A program made the position numbers and the translations under genes. From RGIG5952 sp045603485 (GTDB lineage Bacteria; Verrucomicrobiota; Kiritimatiellia; RFP12; JAAYLN01): a stretch of DNA of 15,381 nucleotides. Shown piece by piece: positions 11,673 through 15,381 of the stretch; the first letter of the stretch is position 1, and each line of letters begins with the position of its first letter. The notes under the pieces were generated by a model, which did no database searches, was not told the DNA's origin, and was given only the letters and a program-made list of their open reading frames with translations. The stretch is from assembly GCA_045603485.1 (NCBI GenBank), contig JAZUMF010000113.1, positions 1 through 15,381 on the forward strand. Direction: 5' to 3'.

Positions 11673-14105
11673 ATGAAATCCAATATTGCTTCACTCTTTT
11701 GTTGTGTTGCGCTTTCGCTCATATCATTTGTTGCCGCGGCAAATGACGGACGCACAGTTTCCATTACCGCTACGAACAAGGTTGACGGCTTTGCCAAGTC
11801 TCTAGGGATTTCTCTGGGCGCGACTACGGTTACCAATACTTTATTTGTTGCGTATGATGTTAGTGACAAAGGTGATGATATCGGTGCATGGTCTTATGTA
11901 GACAGGATTTGCATAGTAACTCCTGAGACGAATAATGTAGTATACACTTTGCCCGATGATTGGGGTAACGGCATTACCGCAATCCGTTTTTTCCTTGCCA
12001 AGGGTGTTGTGCAGCCTTACGACTATGAGGTTGAGTATTTGAATACTACGGGGTCGCAATATCTCGTATTTCCACCATTGACATTTACTTACCTTACGAC
12101 GCGACTTATGCAGTCTGTGCCCGTCACAAAGCGTATGTTTATTCTGGGAACAGGTTCCTATTGCTGGTATGAAATTAAAGCAAACGGTAAATTTATGAAC
12201 GGCGCGGATGTTCCTATCGGTACTCCATTTACTGTGACTATGACTAATATAAATGATATAGGTCATGTATATATCAATGGAGTTGATTCTGGAGATATTC
12301 AGGGAAATTCAACCGAACGCTACAAGCTCTTTTATGGCAAAATTAAATTTGGCGTTGGCGGTAATCCCGGTTATTCCCCAATTATCGGCGGAATCTATAA
12401 AACAACCGTTTATAATGGACTAAAGCAGGTTGCGAATGCGATTCCGGTAATGACAAACGGCGTTGCCTGTTTTTATGATACGGTAAATCGGGTTTACTAT
12501 ATACAAGACGGTTATACTCCTGGTGGTAATGTTGTCGGGTTTGTGCGCGACCAGGATGAGCGAACTGTTGTCTCTGCGAGCCAGGTATACAAATCAGAAA
12601 TTACAATGATTGTCATGTCAACCCTGGAGGAGCCGACAGGAATGAATCCACCTCCCGGGAATTGCATAACGACGGGTGAGTTTACCGCCCCTGCCATCAG
12701 TGAGGTCGGCAATTACCGATATACATGTAATGGTTATACTCTTGAGGAATTTTCAGATGGAGAATGGAGACAGGTTGAAACTGCTTCATCGCTTCTCTAT
12801 AATTGCCCCAATGACGGTGTCCAAAGACGCCTTACATGGAATTGGGAGCTGACGCATTATAAAATCATTTTCAGTTCAGTGCCGGCTGCTAACGGCAATA
12901 CTATATTAGAACCGTATATTGAAGATTGTTTCTATCCCGTAAATAGTAAATTGACACTAACTCCATTGCCAAACAAGGGCGCATATCATACAGGATATTA
13001 TGTCGTTTCTCATAAGTGGATTACACCTGGAAGCGAGGCGCAATTAAGTGTGGCGCATCCGGAAGGACCGCTTACATTGACTTTAGAGTGTCCTAAAACG
13101 ATTGAGAGCTATTATGCCAGTTCGTGGGGCTTTAATGGAGCGCAAATTACAAATGGTGTTTGGACTTTTACCTTCAATAATTATTCAACAGGGCTTCAGT
13201 TGACGATATACAATGGAGGCCATGGAATGCTTGACTTCAGAAATTTTGAAGCAGATACAGGCAAGAAGGTTTTGGCTATGGCAGGCAGACTTTTTAACTA
13301 TCCGTATTACAAAGGCCCGACATCGGTCTTCGCTCCCGATCTTTCGGTGATTAGTGGCCCGGCGTTTCATTCGTGCTTTAAAATCGGTCATATCGAGCTT
13401 TCGCCTGATTTGACATCTATTGAGCCAACACTATTTTACGCATGTACAAGTTTGACAAATTTAACGCCGACGATTTTACCTAAGGTGAAGTATATAGGAA
13501 AGCTGGCCATTGGTGGCAAAGTTCCTCTTAGAGGAGATTTTGAGTTTGCTTCATGTGGAACAGTTGCAGAAGAGGCTCTTTATGGTATTATGGCGACAAG
13601 TATTAAACTCCCTGCTTGTACTAAGATGGATGGAAGTGCACTAAGGGGTTGCGTAAGCCTCACAAATGTCTTAATCAACGCTTCTACATTCACAGGACAA
13701 AATCATTTTTATGAAGACTCGGCTTTAAAGACGATTTTATTTACGAATCCAGAGGGTGTTGACGCTTTTCCGCCTAACGCATTTTATAAGTGCAATGCGT
13801 TGACTGATATTTGGTACTACGGTACTAATGCCCCAAGCTCAGTAGGAGTAAAGGCTTTTAGTGTATCTTCGCCTTATCCGTATGTACATATAAGAGACAA
13901 TAAGGATTTGGATGGTTGGAGATCTCTTGCTACCCGTATAGCAGATACTACAGGCACTGCTTCTTCGGCTTTGACTGATGCGGATAAAGCGCGTTCAGAT
14001 TATCCAGGCCCTGTTCGCACGGTAGGTATTAATGCAGAAAACAATAATTATTTCTGGATAGTAAAGTGGCCGGTGAATATAAAAACACTCTTTTTAGTGC
14101 GCTAG
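11673..14105 (+). CDS. Secreted surface-type protein with lectin-like and BspA-like LRR regions
   Basis: An 810-aa protein beginning with a clear signal peptide (Lys2, hydrophobic 5-21, probable cleavage near the Ala residues at 21-23), so exported. Residues about 116-290 (EVEYLNTTGSQY, then VYINGVDSGD and GGIYKTTVYNG) resemble the LamG/concanavalin-like module common in large surface proteins of this bacterial group. Residues about 545-735 carry irregular BspA-type (LRR_5) repeats: HIELSPDLTSIEPTLFYACTSL-type units (split at residues 573-594), then CVSLTNVLIN (660-669) and PNAFYKCNALTDIWYYG (701-717). The stretch 300-540 is not recognised. The C-terminus (NYFWIVKWPVNIKTLFLVR) shows no PEP-CTERM, LPXTG or clear sorting signal. 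A GAAGGG at 11656-11661 lies 11 nt before the ATG. It stands alone, with its own promoter and terminator. Ligand binding or adhesion is an inference. Confidence 0.75.
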   Translation: MKSNIASLFCCVALSLISFVAAANDGRTVSITATNKVDGFAKSLGISLGATTVTNTLFVAYDVSDKGDDIGAWSYVDRICIVTPETNNVVYTLPDDWGNGITAIRFFLAKGVVQPYDYEVEYLNTTGSQYLVFPPLTFTYLTTRLMQSVPVTKRMFILGTGSYCWYEIKANGKFMNGADVPIGTPFTVTMTNINDIGHVYINGVDSGDIQGNSTERYKLFYGKIKFGVGGNPGYSPIIGGIYKTTVYNGLKQVANAIPVMTNGVACFYDTVNRVYYIQDGYTPGGNVVGFVRDQDERTVVSASQVYKSEITMIVMSTLEEPTGMNPPPGNCITTGEFTAPAISEVGNYRYTCNGYTLEEFSDGEWRQVETASSLLYNCPNDGVQRRLTWNWELTHYKIIFSSVPAANGNTILEPYIEDCFYPVNSKLTLTPLPNKGAYHTGYYVVSHKWITPGSEAQLSVAHPEGPLTLTLECPKTIESYYASSWGFNGAQITNGVWTFTFNNYSTGLQLTIYNGGHGMLDFRNFEADTGKKVLAMAGRLFNYPYYKGPTSVFAPDLSVISGPAFHSCFKIGHIELSPDLTSIEPTLFYACTSLTNLTPTILPKVKYIGKLAIGGKVPLRGDFEFASCGTVAEEALYGIMATSIKLPACTKMDGSALRGCVSLTNVLINASTFTGQNHFYEDSALKTILFTNPEGVDAFPPNAFYKCNALTDIWYYGTNAPSSVGVKAFSVSSPYPYVHIRDNKDLDGWRSLATRIADTTGTASSALTDADKARSDYPGPVRTVGINAENNNYFWIVKWPVNIKTLFLVR

Positions 14106-14148
14106 CGGCAGTATCCTTGTTGCCTATGAGAGGCCGCTGTTTTTATTT
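14103..14148 (+). terminator. Probable rho-independent terminator after the LRR gene
   Basis: TAGCGGC (14103-14109, starting at the stop codon) pairs with GCCGCTG (14133-14139, including a T-G pair), followed by TTTTTATTT (14140-14148). The 23-nt loop holds a further short GGCA/TGCC pairing option. The long loop lowers confidence. Confidence 0.5.
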
Positions 14149-14252
14149 GAGGTAAGGTTTGGCTTAGGGAGGGTGCGTGCAAGAGGATAAAGTGCACAAG
14201 CGGCGCAATGAAAATTGGCGGCTCGGTGCTTTCCTATCTTCCCGAACTGTGC

Positions 14253-14258
14253 TAGAAT
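14253..14258 (+). promoter_or_regulatory. -10 box of a probably leaderless promoter
   Basis: TAGAAT (five of six matches to TATAAT) ends 7 bp before ATG 14266, so the predicted transcription start falls on or beside the start codon. The -35 is weak (TTTCCT at 14230-14235 at 17-bp spacing). No Shine-Dalgarno is present. Confidence 0.5.
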
Positions 14259-14265
14259 AGTCTGT

Positions 14266-15381
14266 ATGAAACCTATTGCGACAGATACCTACAACTTTGA
14301 GTTGCTGATAAAGAATGGCTATACCTATGTAGACAAAACGGGTATATTTTATTCGCTTATCAACAATACTTTAGGCAAGCAGTTCTTTCTTGCCCGCCCC
14401 CGCCGCTTTGGGAAGTCGCTTTTGGTTTCGACCTTTAAGAGCCTCTTTGAAGGGAAGCGCCATCTTTTCAAGGGGCTTGCGATTGATTCACTTGACTACG
14501 ACTGGAAAGAATATCCGGTATTGCACCTTGATATGGGCTCAACGCAAAGACCCACCGTTGAAGAATTCGAAAGGTTGCTCTGCAATTCCCTTGACCGTAT
14601 CGCTAAAGAACACAATGTTGTTATCTCCGATGACAATATACCGGCTGAAAAGTTTATAAGTCTTTGCGACGCCTTGGCAAAGAAGTCGCCTCACGGTCAG
14701 TTTGTAATGCTCGTAGATGAGTATGACAAGCCGCTTTTGGGAGTGTTGAATACTCCCGAGGTGATAAAGTTCCGTGACGCTCTTAAATCATTTTACTCCG
14801 TAATCAAAACCAAAGAAGCCCTTCAACGGTTTACCTTTATAACGGGCATCAGCAAGTTTTCAAAGGTTTCAATCTTCTCAGATTTGAACAACCTTATGGA
14901 TATATCCATGAACGCGCAATTTGCAACGCTTCTTGGATATACCCACAGTGATGTTCAAGAGTATTTCGGTTATTGGATAGAGAATTTGGCCGCCTCGCTC
15001 TCCATCTCCAAAGAAGAAGCCTTTGCTGAAATCATCCGCTGGTATGACGGCTACAAGTTTCATCATCACGGTGCGCCGGTAATCAACCCTGTTTCTTTAG
15101 GACTATGTCTTAAAGACTGCGAGTTTAAGACCTATTGGTCTTCAACCGCCGTTCCGACCTTTTTGGTTGATTTATTAAAGCAGCGTCCAATCAATCTACA
15201 GCTCATAGGTATTGATGAGTCGATACTTGACGCTTATGAACCGACAGCGATAAATCCAATTACGCTTCTTTATCAGACGGGGTATCTTACGATAACGGGG
15301 TTTCGTCAGCGAGGCACACAGCGCAGTTATTCGTTGGACTTCCCCAATATGGAGGTTAGAAACTCCTTCAATACCTCCCTT
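14266..15381 (+). CDS. AAA-ATPase-like / PD-(D/E)XK nuclease-family protein, 3' end outside window
   Basis: An open frame of 372 codons runs without a stop from ATG 14266 to the last base. The N-terminus (MKPIATDTYNFELLIKNGYTYVDKT) and FFLARPRRFGKSLLVSTF (40-57, Walker A-like with Lys50/Ser51) are typical of the AAA-ATPase-like family (Pfam AAA-ATPase_like). The Walker B-like FVMLVDEYDKPL (146-157) follows, then TGISKFSKVSIFSDLNN (193-209), WYDGYKF (259-265) and NPITLLYQTGYLTI (330-343). Family members commonly end in a PD-(D/E)XK nuclease-like domain at about residues 400-550, which would lie beyond the window. They often occur in many copies per genome in gut Bacteroidota and PVC bacteria; their function is unsettled, with roles in mobile DNA or defence suggested. 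The start is supported by the family's usual N-terminus and a -10 box 7 bp upstream. Confidence 0.85.
   Translation, partial: MKPIATDTYNFELLIKNGYTYVDKTGIFYSLINNTLGKQFFLARPRRFGKSLLVSTFKSLFEGKRHLFKGLAIDSLDYDWKEYPVLHLDMGSTQRPTVEEFERLLCNSLDRIAKEHNVVISDDNIPAEKFISLCDALAKKSPHGQFVMLVDEYDKPLLGVLNTPEVIKFRDALKSFYSVIKTKEALQRFTFITGISKFSKVSIFSDLNNLMDISMNAQFATLLGYTHSDVQEYFGYWIENLAASLSISKEEAFAEIIRWYDGYKFHHHGAPVINPVSLGLCLKDCEFKTYWSSTAVPTFLVDLLKQRPINLQLIGIDESILDAYEPTAINPITLLYQTGYLTITGFRQRGTQRSYSLDFPNMEVRNSFNTSL

Noticed and set aside
14390..14659. 89-codon open frame overlapping the AAA-ATPase-like gene in another frame
   Set aside because: The frame from 14266 is open to the window edge and carries clear family motifs.

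Overview
The window looks like chromosome of an uncultured, probably gut or rumen, member of the Kiritimatiellota/Verrucomicrobiota (PVC) group. This assignment is inference from overall style: a secreted repeat protein with a BspA-like leucine-rich region, an AAA-ATPase-like/nuclease-family protein, the end of a REP-associated (Y1) transposase, and dispersed short intergenic repeats. No rRNA or other phylogenetic marker is present to prove it. Every gene I can support is on the + strand.

Layout. (1) 1-284 is the C-terminal end of a RAYT/IS200-like transposase. It is followed by a 443-bp non-coding stretch with a nested perfect hairpin (310-352) and four copies of a short GGN-CTGTCCC motif (501-658). 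(2) 728-9851 is a tightly packed six-gene run that looks like one operon: a sensor-less hybrid histidine kinase, the 23S rRNA methyltransferase RlmI, the NAD(P)HX dehydratase NnrD, a MATE-family exporter, a B12-binding-type radical SAM protein with an unusual CX4CX2C cluster motif, and a cobalamin-dependent methionine synthase that lacks the C-terminal reactivation domain. Gaps are 8, 7 and 24 bp, then a 4-bp overlap, then 2 bp. A hairpin-plus-T-tract at 9899-9926 probably ends it. (3) 9968-10924 holds a strong promoter, a tRNA-Asp(GTC) with encoded CCA, and uppP (undecaprenyl-diphosphatase) 44 bp downstream. (4) 10925-11672 is a 748-bp non-coding, repeat-rich stretch. It carries an exact 27-bp duplication containing the same CTGTCCC core, a third core copy, a repeated 14-bp gttttaccgcaaag sequence, a 7-bp tandem repeat, several hairpins, a G9 tract and a good sigma-70-type promoter. 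(5) 11673-14105 encodes an 810-aa secreted surface-type protein with a BspA-like LRR region, followed by a probable terminator. (6) 14266 to the window edge is an AAA-ATPase-like protein of the family that usually ends in a PD-(D/E)XK nuclease domain; its 3' end is outside the window.

How the genes fit together. The operon mixes ribosome modification, cofactor repair and B12/SAM chemistry; the B12-type radical SAM gene and metH are almost fused in arrangement. The clearest structure not explained by genes is the family of same-orientation CTGTCCC motifs (seven copies, none noticed inside a gene) in two intergenic regions, one right beside the RAYT remnant. Two promoters sit so close to their start codons (728 and 14266) that leaderless mRNAs are likely. 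I see no convincing complete novel system such as a CRISPR array or a recognised defence cassette. The most novel leads are the repeat family, the radical SAM protein and its context, and the edge-truncated ATPase/nuclease.
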